15,229 nt of DNA from Paracoccaceae bacterium (GCA_003512825.1 DOOI01000121.1:1-15229), one strand, 5' to 3'; positions 1-7,869 are shown, numbered from the stretch's first letter. Notes: generated from the sequence alone by a model not told the origin. A program made the numbers and translations.

Positions 1-59
1 CAGCAAATCTGCGCGCGCGCCCCGGCTTTCCCTCTTTCCTGACATGGATACCGAAGCCC

Positions 60-581
60 ATGGGACAAATCCGTCGGGCGCTTGACGCCCTTTACACAGC
101 GGGGGGCGTTCTTGCTGCCCTGTTCACGGTCGCCATCCTTTGCATCATCGTCGCCCAAATGGTGCTGCGCTGGGCGGGGGGAATCTTTCCCGGTGGGGCC
201 GATTATGCAGGTTACTGTATGGCAGCGGCCTCGTTTTTTGCCTTTGCTCATGCGTTGCAAAGTGGATCGCACATTCGCGTATCACTGATCTTGTCCAAGA
301 TGGGCGCCGCGCGCCGCTGGGGCGAAGTCTGGTGCTTTGGCGTCGGTGCCGTGGCCGCAACTTTTCTGGCACGCTTTGCCATCAAAGTGGTGATGGAAAG
401 CCGCAAATTCAAAGACGTCAGTCAAGGACAAGACGCAACGCCGCTTTGGATCCCACAGATGGCCATGGCCATAGGGGCGGTCATTCTGGCCATTGCGTTT
501 TGGGATAACTTCATCCGAGTGCTCTTTACGGGCCGCCATGGCGTCGTCGAAGACGCGATGGAAACGGGAAAGGCGGAATAA
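60..581 (+). CDS. dctQ: TRAP transporter small permease, DctQ family
   Basis: Small membrane subunit of a tripartite ATP-independent periplasmic (TRAP) transporter, which drives uptake of carboxylates with a sodium or proton gradient. The 173-residue product has the usual family length and four hydrophobic segments (about residues 12-37, 48-66, 88-108 and 130-150). The family-typical stretch ALQSGSHIRVSL follows the second segment. Only 3 bp separate it from the large permease gene, the normal DctQ-DctM pairing. The ATG at 60 has no strong Shine-Dalgarno sequence; it is chosen because the predicted N-terminus then starts just before the first membrane segment. The periplasmic binding protein gene is not in the window and may lie upstream. 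Family assignment is firm; the substrate is inferred only from the downstream 5-oxoprolinase genes. Confidence 0.92.
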   Translation: MGQIRRALDALYTAGGVLAALFTVAILCIIVAQMVLRWAGGIFPGGADYAGYCMAAASFFAFAHALQSGSHIRVSLILSKMGAARRWGEVWCFGVGAVAATFLARFAIKVVMESRKFKDVSQGQDATPLWIPQMAMAIGAVILAIAFWDNFIRVLFTGRHGVVEDAMETGKAE

Positions 582-584
582 GCC

Positions 585-1898
585 ATGGAACAATTGATCC
601 CGATTGGCATTTTTCTCTTTGTGCTGTTCTTCCTGCTGGGTTCTGGAGTTTGGGTCGGCCTCGCGCTTTTGGGCGTTGCCTGGGTTGGAATGGAACTCTT
701 TACGTCCCGCCCTGCAGGCGATGCCATGATCACCGTGATCTGGCGCTCGTCCTCCAGCTGGACACTTACCGCGCTGCCGCTCTTTATCTGGATGGGTGAA
801 ATCCTTTATCGAACGCGATTATCCGAGGATATGTTCCGCGGCCTTTCGCCATGGATGGCGCGTTTACCCGGCGGTTTGATGCATACCAATATCGTCGGCT
901 GCACAATCTTTGCAGCTGTGTCGGGCTCCTCGGCAGCGACGCTGACGACAGTGGGCAAGATGTCTATCCCCGAGCTGCGCCGTCGCGGTTATCCAGAAAC
1001 AGCCGTCATCGGCACTTTGGCAGGTGCGGCCACGCTTGGCTTGATGATCCCGCCCTCGCTCACGCTTATCGTCTACGGCGTGACAATCAATGAATCGATC
1101 ACCAAACTCTTCTTCGCGGGCATTCTCCCCGGTCTGGTCCTAGCGTTGATGTTCATGGGCTATGTTGCGCTTTTGTCCAAGTTTTCAAAAGGTTGGTCTC
1201 CATCGCCAGAGCCTTACATGAGCTTCATGGACAAGGTGAAGAACTCGCGCTTCTTGATCCCGGTGCTTTTGCTGATCATGCTGGTCATTGGCTCGATGTA
1301 TCTGGGCTTTGCGACGGCAACAGAAGCAGCAGCCTTCGGGGTGCTGGGGTCGCTGGCCCTCGCGGCAGGACAAGGCTCGCTCTCATGGTCAACCTTCACG
1401 CAAAGCTTGATGGGTGCCACGCGCACGTCGGCTATGATCGCGCTGATTTTGGCTGGGGCTGCGTTCTTGTCGCTGTCCATGGGCTTTACAGGCCTGCCGC
1501 GTGGGTTGGCCGATCTGATTGCCAGCTGGAACCTTACCAAATTCGAGCTGCTGATGGCGCTGCTGGTGTTCTACATCATCTTGGGCATGTTCCTCGATGG
1601 CATCTCGTCAGTGGTGCTGACCATGGCCGTGGTGGAGCCGATGATCCGTCAAGCGGGCATCGACATCATCTGGTTTGGCATCTTTATCGTCGTCGTCGTG
1701 GAAATGGCGCAGATCACACCGCCCATTGGTTTCAACCTCTTCGTTTTGCAGGGGATGACACAGCATCAGATGAGCTTTATCGCGCGGGCGGCTTTCCCGA
1801 TGTTCCTGATCATGGTGGTGATGGTCTTTGTGCTGATCGCCTTCCCTGAACTGGCAACTTGGCTGCCCGACAACATCCGACAGCGACCCGGCGGGTAA
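585..1898 (+). CDS. dctM: TRAP transporter large permease, DctM family
   Basis: Large, transport-catalysing membrane subunit of the TRAP transporter. The 437-residue product has about a dozen hydrophobic segments, as usual for DctM. Family signatures are visible: AAVSGSSAATLTTVGKMSIP near residues 107-126, LMIPPSLTLIVYG about 30 residues later, and a second half-repeat signature ITPPIGFNLFVLQGM near residue 380. These are the two conserved hairpin regions of the ion transporter superfamily fold. It lies 3 bp after dctQ and 1 bp before the BASS-like gene, so the genes are probably co-transcribed and translationally coupled. The substrate cannot be read from the protein. The pxpBCA genes downstream suggest a small carboxylate such as 5-oxoproline; this is inference. 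Confidence 0.94.
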   Translation: MEQLIPIGIFLFVLFFLLGSGVWVGLALLGVAWVGMELFTSRPAGDAMITVIWRSSSSWTLTALPLFIWMGEILYRTRLSEDMFRGLSPWMARLPGGLMHTNIVGCTIFAAVSGSSAATLTTVGKMSIPELRRRGYPETAVIGTLAGAATLGLMIPPSLTLIVYGVTINESITKLFFAGILPGLVLALMFMGYVALLSKFSKGWSPSPEPYMSFMDKVKNSRFLIPVLLLIMLVIGSMYLGFATATEAAAFGVLGSLALAAGQGSLSWSTFTQSLMGATRTSAMIALILAGAAFLSLSMGFTGLPRGLADLIASWNLTKFELLMALLVFYIILGMFLDGISSVVLTMAVVEPMIRQAGIDIIWFGIFIVVVVEMAQITPPIGFNLFVLQGMTQHQMSFIARAAFPMFLIMVVMVFVLIAFPELATWLPDNIRQRPGG

Positions 1899-1899
1899 G

Positions 1900-2820
1900 A
1901 TGTTTTTGAAGGCAATGCATGGCATTGCCCGCCACGGGCGCGAAATGCTTGTGGCGGGCCTGCTGGCCGGGCTTGTCCTGCCGGGGGTCGCGGCCGCAGT
2001 GCGGCCCTATATTCCCGAACTGGTGGCGAGTTTGTTGTTTCTTACCGCGCTCAGGATCGGGCCAAAGGCGGCGTTCGGCGGCGCAAGAGCCGCGCAGACA
2101 AGTCTTGGTCTGGTTCTGACCTACCAACTGCTTGCGCCTTTGGTGGTCTTGGGCCTGATTGGAGCGATCGGAGTGGCGGCCACGCCGCTTGGTTTGGTCG
2201 TGGTCTTGATGCTGGCCGCGCCGTCGGTGACCGGGGCGCCCAATTTCGCCATTTTGATGGGCCAAGACCCTGCGCCTGCGCTTCGCATGTTGCTCTTGGG
2301 AACGGCGCTGTTGCCGTTCACGGTGCTCCCCGTGTTCTGGGCATTGCCGGCCCTTGGCCCGGTGACTGATGTGTTTCTGGCCGCAGGCAAATTATTGGGC
2401 GTTATCACGTTTGCTTGTGTGGCGGGCTTTGGTCTGCATGCGCTTCTTTTGCGGAAACCAGATGTGAAAACGCTCGATGGCGCCACGGCGATTTTGCTCG
2501 CTGTTGTTGTGGTTGGGCTGATGTCGGCCTTGGGGCCTGCACTGAAAACCGATCCGCTCCTCGTAATGCGCTGGCTTTTGGTTGCACTCGTGCTGAACTT
2601 TGGCCTTCAAATCATGGCGGATCGTGTTTTACGCCGCTTGCACCACTCTGCCCCGGCTGGCCCGGCAATCATTGCTGGAAACCGCAATATCGCGCTTTTT
2701 CTCGTGGCTCTGCCGCCGCATATCACCGAGCCATTGATGATCTTTATCGGTTGTTATCAAATCCCCATGTATCTCACCCCCATCCTGATGAGGCCGCTCC
2801 ATGCACGCGCCCTCGCCTGA
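1900..2820 (+). CDS. BASS-like (bile acid:sodium symporter family) membrane protein
   Basis: Integral membrane protein of 306 residues with about nine or ten hydrophobic segments. The late GNRN motif (residues 260-263), followed by IALFLVALP, and the APSVTGAPNFAILMGQD stretch near residues 107-123 resemble the bile acid:sodium symporter/BASS transporter fold. Similarity is recognised by eye and weak in the N-terminal half. The gene starts 1 bp after the dctM stop and overlaps pxpB by 20 bp, so it is an integral part of the operon. It could be a second transporter or exporter for the same substrate or its product. No known pyroglutamate-pathway role is established for it here. An uncharacterised membrane protein outside the BASS family remains possible. 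Confidence 0.72.
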   Translation: MFLKAMHGIARHGREMLVAGLLAGLVLPGVAAAVRPYIPELVASLLFLTALRIGPKAAFGGARAAQTSLGLVLTYQLLAPLVVLGLIGAIGVAATPLGLVVVLMLAAPSVTGAPNFAILMGQDPAPALRMLLLGTALLPFTVLPVFWALPALGPVTDVFLAAGKLLGVITFACVAGFGLHALLLRKPDVKTLDGATAILLAVVVVGLMSALGPALKTDPLLVMRWLLVALVLNFGLQIMADRVLRRLHHSAPAGPAIIAGNRNIALFLVALPPHITEPLMIFIGCYQIPMYLTPILMRPLHARALA

Positions 2821-3547
2821 ATTTCCGCGTATCGCTCCGGTGGGGCTGACGGGGCTGATCGTGCAATTTGCCGATCACCTGTCTGAACCTGCAAACCGGG
2901 CTGCGATTGCGTTTCGCGCAGCATTGGAGCGCGAGGGCTGGGCGGGCGTCGAAGAAACCTCCTCGACCTTGGCCTCCGCCTATCTCCGTTTTGACCCTCT
3001 CGCAGTGCCACATGCGGAAATCGAGGCTCAATTGATGGCGCTTCTGGCCACCCGCGACTGGTATCAATCTGAAATGCCCCAAGGCCGCCGCTTGCATCGC
3101 ATTCCGGTGGTGTTCGGCGGCAGCGCTGGCCCGCAATTCGCCGAAGCTGCCGCATTGGCAGGCTTGAGCGAAGCAGAAGCGATCGCTTCGCTCACCTCTG
3201 CCTGCCCGCGTGTACTCACGTTGGGCTATGCGCCGGGCATGCCTTACTCCGGGCAACTTGGGCCGGAATGGAACATCCCGCGCATGACCTCGCTCAACCC
3301 GCAAGTGCCGCAAGGCGCGCTGGTCGTGGCGATCCGCCAAGCGATCATTTTTGCCAATGCTTCGCCGACGGGCTGGCGGCACATCGGCCAAACGGCGTTT
3401 CGCTGCTTTCGTCCAGAGGCCGCTGATCCGTTCACCTTGCGCCCCGGCGACGCTTTGATGTTTCGTTCCATCTCTCCAGAGGAATTGGCCGCGATCCGCA
3501 CGCGCGATCCTTTGGGGGGAGGCACCGAAACGGAGGCGCTGGCATGA
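2801..3547 (+). CDS. pxpB: 5-oxoprolinase subunit B (PxpB/KipI family), divergent
   Basis: Subunit of the PxpABC 5-oxoprolinase, which opens 5-oxoproline to glutamate using ATP. The 248-residue product has the family's core order: IPVVFGGSAGP (residues 101-111), LGYAPGMPYSGQLG (141-154), IPRMTSLNPQVPQGALVVA (159-177), SPTGW (188-192) and a C-terminal LRPGDALMF. Several usual family positions differ: the histidine and tyrosine expected before the GF.PGF-like segment are replaced in LTSACPRVLTLGY, and the usual TPR is SLN. The ATG at 2801 lies inside the end of the BASS-like gene, with a GAGG element 8 bp upstream. Its stop overlaps the pxpC start (ATGA). The family is clear; the exact substrate could differ from 5-oxoproline. 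Confidence 0.85.
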   Translation: MHAPSPEFPRIAPVGLTGLIVQFADHLSEPANRAAIAFRAALEREGWAGVEETSSTLASAYLRFDPLAVPHAEIEAQLMALLATRDWYQSEMPQGRRLHRIPVVFGGSAGPQFAEAAALAGLSEAEAIASLTSACPRVLTLGYAPGMPYSGQLGPEWNIPRMTSLNPQVPQGALVVAIRQAIIFANASPTGWRHIGQTAFRCFRPEAADPFTLRPGDALMFRSISPEELAAIRTRDPLGGGTETEALA

Positions 3548-4617
3548 TCCGCACCCTGACTGTGTTGAGCGTCGGGCCGTCCGTGACCCTGCAAGACAAC
3601 GGCCGCCCGGGATGGCTCGCGCAAGGCCTCTCGCAAGGCGGCGCGGCTGATACGCTCGCACTCGCGGAAGGTCGCGCACTTTTGGGGCAACGCACGGGGG
3701 CGGCGCTGGAAATGGCAGGCTTTGGCGGGCGGTTTCAAGCAAGCCATGCCTGCCGCATCGCCTTGACTGGCGCGCCGATGGACGCCCGTATCGACGACGG
3801 CGCCCCACTCGCATGGAACGCCAGCCATGCGATGCCCGCAGGGGCGATCCTCCAGATCGGTGGCGTCCGAACGGGCAGCTATGGCTATCTCCATATCGGC
3901 GGTGGTTTTCATGGGCCTTCTCATTCGCCCGAGGTCGGGGTGGAAATCTTGGGCTCCCCCTCAGCCCATCTCATGGCAGGGATCGGCCGCACCCTGAGCG
4001 CAGGTGATCGCCTGCACCTTGGAGAAGACAAAGGTGGCGAAACAGGTCGCACCTTGCCCATCGATCCCCGCTTCGATGGGGGCGAGATCCGCATCGTGCC
4101 GTCACTGCAAACCCCGCTTTTCTCGGCAAGTGAATTGGCGCGCCTGCAAGCCACGCCTTTTCGCCGCGATCCCCGCGCCAATCGCATGGGGGTCAAAATG
4201 GTGCCAGAAACCGGCGGCGGGTTTGCTGCCGAGGGCCAGCTGAACATTCTTTCTGAAATCATCGTGCCTGGCGATATCCAGATGACAGGAGACGGCACGC
4301 CATTCGTGCTCTTGGCAGAATGCCAAACCACAGGCGGGTATCCCCGGATCGGCGCAGTCATCCCGCCTGATCTGCCCCGCGTCGCCCAAGCCAGCCCCGG
4401 CAGCGTATTGCGCTTTCGCTTCATTTCGCGAGAAGACGGAGTTGCCGCCATGTCCCGCGACGCGGCTCACCGCCGTGCCCTTCCCACCGCTGCGCGCCCC
4501 TTGTTGCGCGATCCGGCACTGATGAGCGATCTCTTGAGCTATACGCTCATCAGCGGCATGATCGACGCGCAAGCAGACCCTTTCGCGCCATCCGATCCAA
4601 CAGGGCCCGCGCCCTGA
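3544..4617 (+). CDS. pxpC: 5-oxoprolinase subunit C (PxpC/KipA family)
   Basis: Partner of PxpB in the PxpABC enzyme and homologous to the C-terminal part of the carboxyltransferase-like module of urea amidolyase. The 357-residue product shows TLQDNGRPGWLAQGLSQGGA near residues 16-35, ALTGAP about 40 residues later, YLHIGGGF, and the C-terminal signature AECQTTGGYPRIGAVIPPDL near residues 259-278, followed by PGSVLRFRF. An extra tail of roughly 60 residues follows this core. The start has a GGAGG Shine-Dalgarno sequence 7 bp upstream, and the ATG overlaps the pxpB stop by 4 bp, implying coupled translation of the two partners. Annotation pipelines may call it biotin-dependent carboxyltransferase family; no biotinyl domain is present. 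Confidence 0.88.
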   Translation: MIRTLTVLSVGPSVTLQDNGRPGWLAQGLSQGGAADTLALAEGRALLGQRTGAALEMAGFGGRFQASHACRIALTGAPMDARIDDGAPLAWNASHAMPAGAILQIGGVRTGSYGYLHIGGGFHGPSHSPEVGVEILGSPSAHLMAGIGRTLSAGDRLHLGEDKGGETGRTLPIDPRFDGGEIRIVPSLQTPLFSASELARLQATPFRRDPRANRMGVKMVPETGGGFAAEGQLNILSEIIVPGDIQMTGDGTPFVLLAECQTTGGYPRIGAVIPPDLPRVAQASPGSVLRFRFISREDGVAAMSRDAAHRRALPTAARPLLRDPALMSDLLSYTLISGMIDAQADPFAPSDPTGPAP

Positions 4618-4641
4618 AAAACTAGCCTGAAGGAGCCCCCG

Positions 4642-5415
4642 ATGTCTCTCTCCGTCGATCTCAACGCAGATATGGGCGAAAGTCTCGGCCCGTGGAAAAT
4701 GGGTAATGACGCAGAGCTGCTGAAAGTGGTCACTTCCGCCAATATCGCTTGCGGCTTTCATGCCGGCGACCCCGACACCATGGCCCAAACCATGCGTTTG
4801 GCGGCGGAAAATGGTGTTGGCATCGGTGCCCATCCCGGCTTTGATGACCTCAAGGGCTTTGGGCGCTACCGACTTAACGTGCCTCTGCCAACCTTGGCCA
4901 ATCAAGTGCGCTACCAAGTCGGCGCAGCCCTTGGAATGGCCAAATCCATAGGGGTGCCAATCCGTCATGTGAAATTGCATGGTGCCATGTCGAATATGTC
5001 ATCAGAAAATCAAACCATGGCCCGCGCCCTTTATGAAGCTGTGCTCAGTGTCGACCCAGACATCACCCTTATGGTGCTCGCAGGCACAGCCCAACAACGT
5101 GCCGCCGAAGAGATCGGCTGCGCTTGGGTTGGCGAGATCTTTGCCGATCGTGCCTATAATCCCGATGGCACTTTGGTTGACCGCTCCAAACCCGGCGCTG
5201 TCCTGCACGACCCAGTCGTTGCCGGGCCAAGGATTGCTGCCATGGTAAAAGCCCGCGCCATTCTGACCGAAGACGGCACCCGTCTTCCAACCCGCATCGA
5301 CACAATTTGCCTGCACGGCGACGGCGCCACCGCTGTGGCGATGGCCCAAGCCGTGCGTCAAACTCTTGAAGCCGAAGGCATTACAGTGCGACGTTTCCCT
5401 GTCACCGGAGACTGA
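4642..5415 (+). CDS. pxpA: 5-oxoprolinase subunit A (PxpA, LamB/YcsF family)
   Basis: Third subunit of the ATP-dependent 5-oxoprolinase. The 257-residue product is of normal family length and carries the hallmark motifs near its N-terminus: DLNADMGES (residues 6-14), SANIACGFHAGDP (32-44) and GIGAHPGFDDLKGFGRYR (60-77), then VKLHGAMSN at about residue 110 where many relatives have VKPHGALYN. The C-terminal ICLHGDG motif near residue 222 is also present. The start is supported by AAGGAG 6 bp before the ATG. It lies 24 bp after pxpC and is the last gene of the operon; the gap after it ends in a hairpin belonging to the opposite strand. Co-occurrence of all three subunits makes the enzyme assignment strong. 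Confidence 0.93.
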   Translation: MSLSVDLNADMGESLGPWKMGNDAELLKVVTSANIACGFHAGDPDTMAQTMRLAAENGVGIGAHPGFDDLKGFGRYRLNVPLPTLANQVRYQVGAALGMAKSIGVPIRHVKLHGAMSNMSSENQTMARALYEAVLSVDPDITLMVLAGTAQQRAAEEIGCAWVGEIFADRAYNPDGTLVDRSKPGAVLHDPVVAGPRIAAMVKARAILTEDGTRLPTRIDTICLHGDGATAVAMAQAVRQTLEAEGITVRRFPVTGD

Positions 5416-5478
5416 CATCGCAGCTTTCCCGCCACTTTTCCCGCCCCGCTCGCCTGTCTTTCTGTCTCTTTGCGGAAA

Positions 5479-5516
5479 ATATCCTCGGGGGGTGTGGGGG
5501 GCAGACAGCCCCCCAC
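5479..5516 (-). terminator. Hairpin terminator with GAGGATATTTT tail, 3' of the RTX gene
   Basis: A perfect 9-bp stem GTGGGGGGC/GCCCCCCAC (5494-5502 and 5508-5516) with a 5-nt loop lies 8 bp after the minus-strand stop at 5524. Read on the minus strand, it is followed by CCCCCCGAGGATATTTTCC. I recall hairpins with this tail as common 3'-end elements in Rhodobacterales; that is memory, not a search. The stem could also stop plus-strand transcription from pxpA, although no T-run follows on that side. The rest of the 5416-5523 gap holds only short imperfect direct repeats (TTTCCCGCC twice; CTGTCTTT/CTGTCTCTTT). Confidence 0.7.
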
Positions 5517-5523
5517 GCACGGT

Positions 5524-6111
5524 TTACGCCAGTGTGTAATTGTCGATATTGCCCAAAAGGATCCCAACCAGCTCCACATCCGTGTCGGTGTTCAGCGGGT
5601 CAAGATCGAGGCCATTGAAGACCGGGACTGCGTTTCTTGTGACGCCAGAGAGGTCCGCGTTGGCGTCAATGAAGGTCCAGCCCGGCGCCTCGTCAAGACC
5701 AAGCGAGATCCGCAAAATCGCAAGCGCATCCGTCACCTGCACCTTGCCGTTTTGGTCGACATCGGCTTGCAGGAAGTCAAACGCATCAGCCGCGCCGTAG
5801 GTGGGGTCGAGACCCAGCGAAAGGCGCAGGGCGTTGAGCGCGTCGGTCACTTGGATCTTCTGCGCTCCAGCGGGGTTATAGGCCTTTTCCGCCGTCACGG
5901 CCCCTGCGGCCCCTGCGCCCAAGCCCACCACGTAATCGCCCACAGTTGCCACGGCATTGGCGAGGAAGGCGGACGTCTTGCCATCTGCGACAAAGCCCAC
6001 CCGCGCGTCGGATACTGGCGTGCCAGCGGCGTCGGTCAGGGTAATCGACAGCGCCACGCGGCCTTGGCCGGGGTCAAGTTTGGCCACCGGGGTGGCTGCG
6101 GGGTTTTGCAC
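5524..6111 (-). pseudogene. C-terminal dockerin-like part of the broken RTX/vWF-D protein
   Basis: This 195-codon stretch continues the frame of the upstream vWF-D fragment directly after an in-frame TAG, so it is the C-terminal third of one protein. It starts with a linker and Ig-like stretch (residues 10-75). Two dockerin-type repeats follow, KIQVTDALNALRLSLGL (85-101) and KVQVTDALAILRISLGL (123-139), identical at 13 of 17 positions; the second sits behind a calcium-loop pattern DVDQNG. The last residues, LVGILLGNIDNYTLA, resemble the end of type I secretion substrates. The GTG at 6111 has no Shine-Dalgarno sequence, so independent translation is unlikely. Unless the TAG is read through or is a sequence error, this part is not made. 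Confidence 0.75.
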
Positions 6112-6114
6112 CTA
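6112..6114 (-). other. In-frame TAG stop inside the RTX/vWF-D/dockerin gene
   Basis: On the minus strand the frame reads SSADP, then TAG, then VQNPAATPVAKL without a shift. Clear protein-like sequence lies on both sides. The stop falls in a low-complexity linker between the vWF-D region and the dockerin-like tail. A single base change from CAG, AAG, GAG, TGG or TCG would produce it. The codon lies in a CCTAGG palindrome. Confidence 0.85.
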
Positions 6115-7317
6115 GGGATCGGCAGAGCTTTCGATGAATTCCGCATCATTCGTCAGCAGGAAGTCCAACAGCGCGTTGTCATAGGCCAGCGTGCCGGGGG
6201 TAACGCCGGCGGACTCGACGAGGGTTTGCGCGTCAGTGACCGCGGCATCGTCGAAATCGTCAACGCTGACGGTTTGGCCCGGCGCATCGGCATCGTAGAA
6301 GCCTGCAAGGCTTTCGCCTTGGTCATAGGTGAAGAGGCTTTGTACATCGGTGGTGACGCGCCAATCGTCGCGATAGCCACCATAGAGGTCTTCATAGGCC
6401 AAGGGGCGGTCCAGCACAGTGCCATCGGCGCGGGCAATATCATTGGCGGCATTGCCGTCGCCATCGCCCAACAGCCCTTCGACCGCCGACGCCATTTCGT
6501 CAGAGGCTGCGATGGCGATGTCGAGGCGGCCCGAGCGGACCGAGATCATCACTTGTGCGTCGCCATTTTCCAGCGTGTCATTAGCACCTGCGTAGAAGAT
6601 CGTGTAGTCATTGCCTGTCCGGGTCAGCAGATGGCTGCCCACACTCAGCACGGCACCATCGGCCACTGTTGTGTTGGTCCCATCGATCCAGACCGGATTG
6701 GCATCGGCGGCGTCGATCATCACGATCTGCGTACCGAGCCGGACAGCGACGGCCTCGTTGACCGAGACGCCCGCCACGCCCTCCACTTTGGCCATGCGCG
6801 ATTGCACCTCGAAGAGGCCATCGAGCACGCCGCCCTCCTTGCCGCGCAACAGCACGTATTCCCCAACGGCGTGGAAATCATACCCCACCCCGTCCAACGT
6901 CTGAAGATGGGGGTCGCCAACAGTCCACGCGGGGGGACGCGCGGGCGCCGTCGGGATGAAGGGGCCGTCGCTTGGAACGATCTGGCGGATATCCTCGACG
7001 AGCGCGGTTTTGAAGGTCAGGAAATTATTGGCGCCGAAGGTGACAATGACATCCCCTGCGGTGGTGCCATCGGCCGCGTTTGCGAAGGCGGTTTGGATCT
7101 GGGCATCGGTGAAGGTGTCGAGATCGAGTTGGATCGTATCAAGATCCGCGTCGTAATCGACAATCACATCATGGCCACCTTGGTAGACGAAGGTATCAGC
7201 GCCGTCGCCGCCCTCGAGTGTATCATCGCCCCCCACACCGCCGTCGAGCGTGTCATTGCCGCCCATGCCTTGCAGGCGGTTGTTGGCGCTGTCGCCAATC
7301 AATTGATCATTGTCTTG
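6112..7317 (-). pseudogene. 5'-truncated RTX calcium-binding / vWF type D protein fragment
   Basis: About 400 residues of a large secreted protein whose N-terminus is missing. From the break at about 7315 it holds RTX nonapeptides (DNDQLIGD, GMGGNDTLDGG, GGDDTLEGG, GADTFVYQGG), then a serralysin-like C-terminal RTX segment (VIVDYDADLDTIQLD). A vWF type D domain follows at about 6918-6418, with the signature GDPHLQTLDGVGYDF, the end motif GLLGDGDGNAANDI and YGGYRDDWRV after it. The open frame runs on to 7455, but that part is antisense to hlyD and reads as non-protein-like sequence. No convincing start or Shine-Dalgarno sequence is visible. The protein was probably a type I secretion substrate; function and calcium role are inferred from domains only. 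Confidence 0.8.
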
Positions 7318-7325
7318 ACGCGAGC
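7312..7325. other. Breakpoint joining truncated RTX gene and truncated hlyD
   Basis: Left of this point the minus strand encodes RTX repeats; right of it the plus strand encodes a HlyD-type adaptor. Both genes lose their 5' ends here, so the join is head to head with no promoter, start codon or intergenic DNA. I see no flanking direct repeat or transposase. The limits are approximate to some 15 bp. Confidence 0.7.
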
Positions 7326-7869
7326 CGCGCTGACGGATCTTTCGGTGGCGACAGCGGAGTTGGCGGCCTTGCACCCCTTGCTGCCTGCGCTCATGGCGCG
7401 CGCCGACCGCGCGCAGGTGCGCGCGCCGATGCGCGGGGTGATCAACCGCATTCACCGCTCGACCATCGGCTCATTGGCGCGCCCCGGCGAGGATCTGTTG
7501 GAACTGGTGCCACGAGATGACACGCTTTTGGTTGAGGCCTATGTGCGCCCTGCCGACATCGCCTTTTTGCGCCACGGCCAGCCCGCGAAGGTGAAGGTCA
7601 CGGCTTATGATTATTCGCGCTATGGTGGGCTTGATGGCGAGATCGTGCGGATCGGCGCGGACGCTGTCACGCGTTCTGAGCGGAATGACGAAGAGGTGTT
7701 TGTGGTGGAAATTCGAACCACAGGCACCATTCTGGATGCGGACGGCGTTGCGGTGGAAATCATCCCTGGCATGGTGACCGAAGTGGACATCCTGACCGGG
7801 CGCAAGACAGTTCTGGAATATCTGATGCGCCCGGTGATCCGGGTAAAGGACCGGGCATTTCGCGAGTAA
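7318..7869 (+). pseudogene. C-terminal fragment of HlyD-family type I secretion adaptor
   Basis: About 183 codons with the C-terminal part of a HlyD/PrtE-type membrane fusion protein, which links the inner-membrane ABC transporter to the outer-membrane channel. Visible are the end of the helical hairpin (ATAELAALHPLLPAL), the lipoyl half-motif VRAPMRGVINRIHRSTIG, LLELVPRDDTLLVEAYVRP, DIAFLRHGQPAKVKVTAYDY, and the terminal PGMVTEVDILTGRKTVLEYL. Family members are usually about 400-450 residues, so more than half is missing, including the membrane anchor and first lipoyl half. The frame stays open leftward to 5470, but that part is antisense to the RTX gene. No start signal is seen near 7318. 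The stop codon abuts the aroQ stop on the other strand. Confidence 0.82.

Noticed and set aside
1..59. Possible end of an upstream gene or a promoter for the TRAP operon
   Set aside because: Too short to assign; no recognisable coding end, -35/-10 pair or strong Shine-Dalgarno sequence.
2774..3814. A 346-codon minus-strand open frame
   Set aside because: Antisense to pxpB and pxpC, very Arg-rich, no motif, and both plus-strand genes are recognised families.
7318..7455. N-terminal extension of the RTX fragment to an ATG at 7455
   Set aside because: These 46 codons are the reverse complement of conserved HlyD coding sequence and are His/Arg-rich; the ATG has no supporting context.
5470..7869. 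A 799-codon plus-strand open frame covering the whole RTX region and the hlyD remnant
   Set aside because: Only the last ~183 codons are protein-like (HlyD). The rest is antisense to clear RTX, vWF-D and dockerin-like coding sequence and reads as Arg/His/Gly/Val-rich sequence. A gene caller could report it as one long gene in error.
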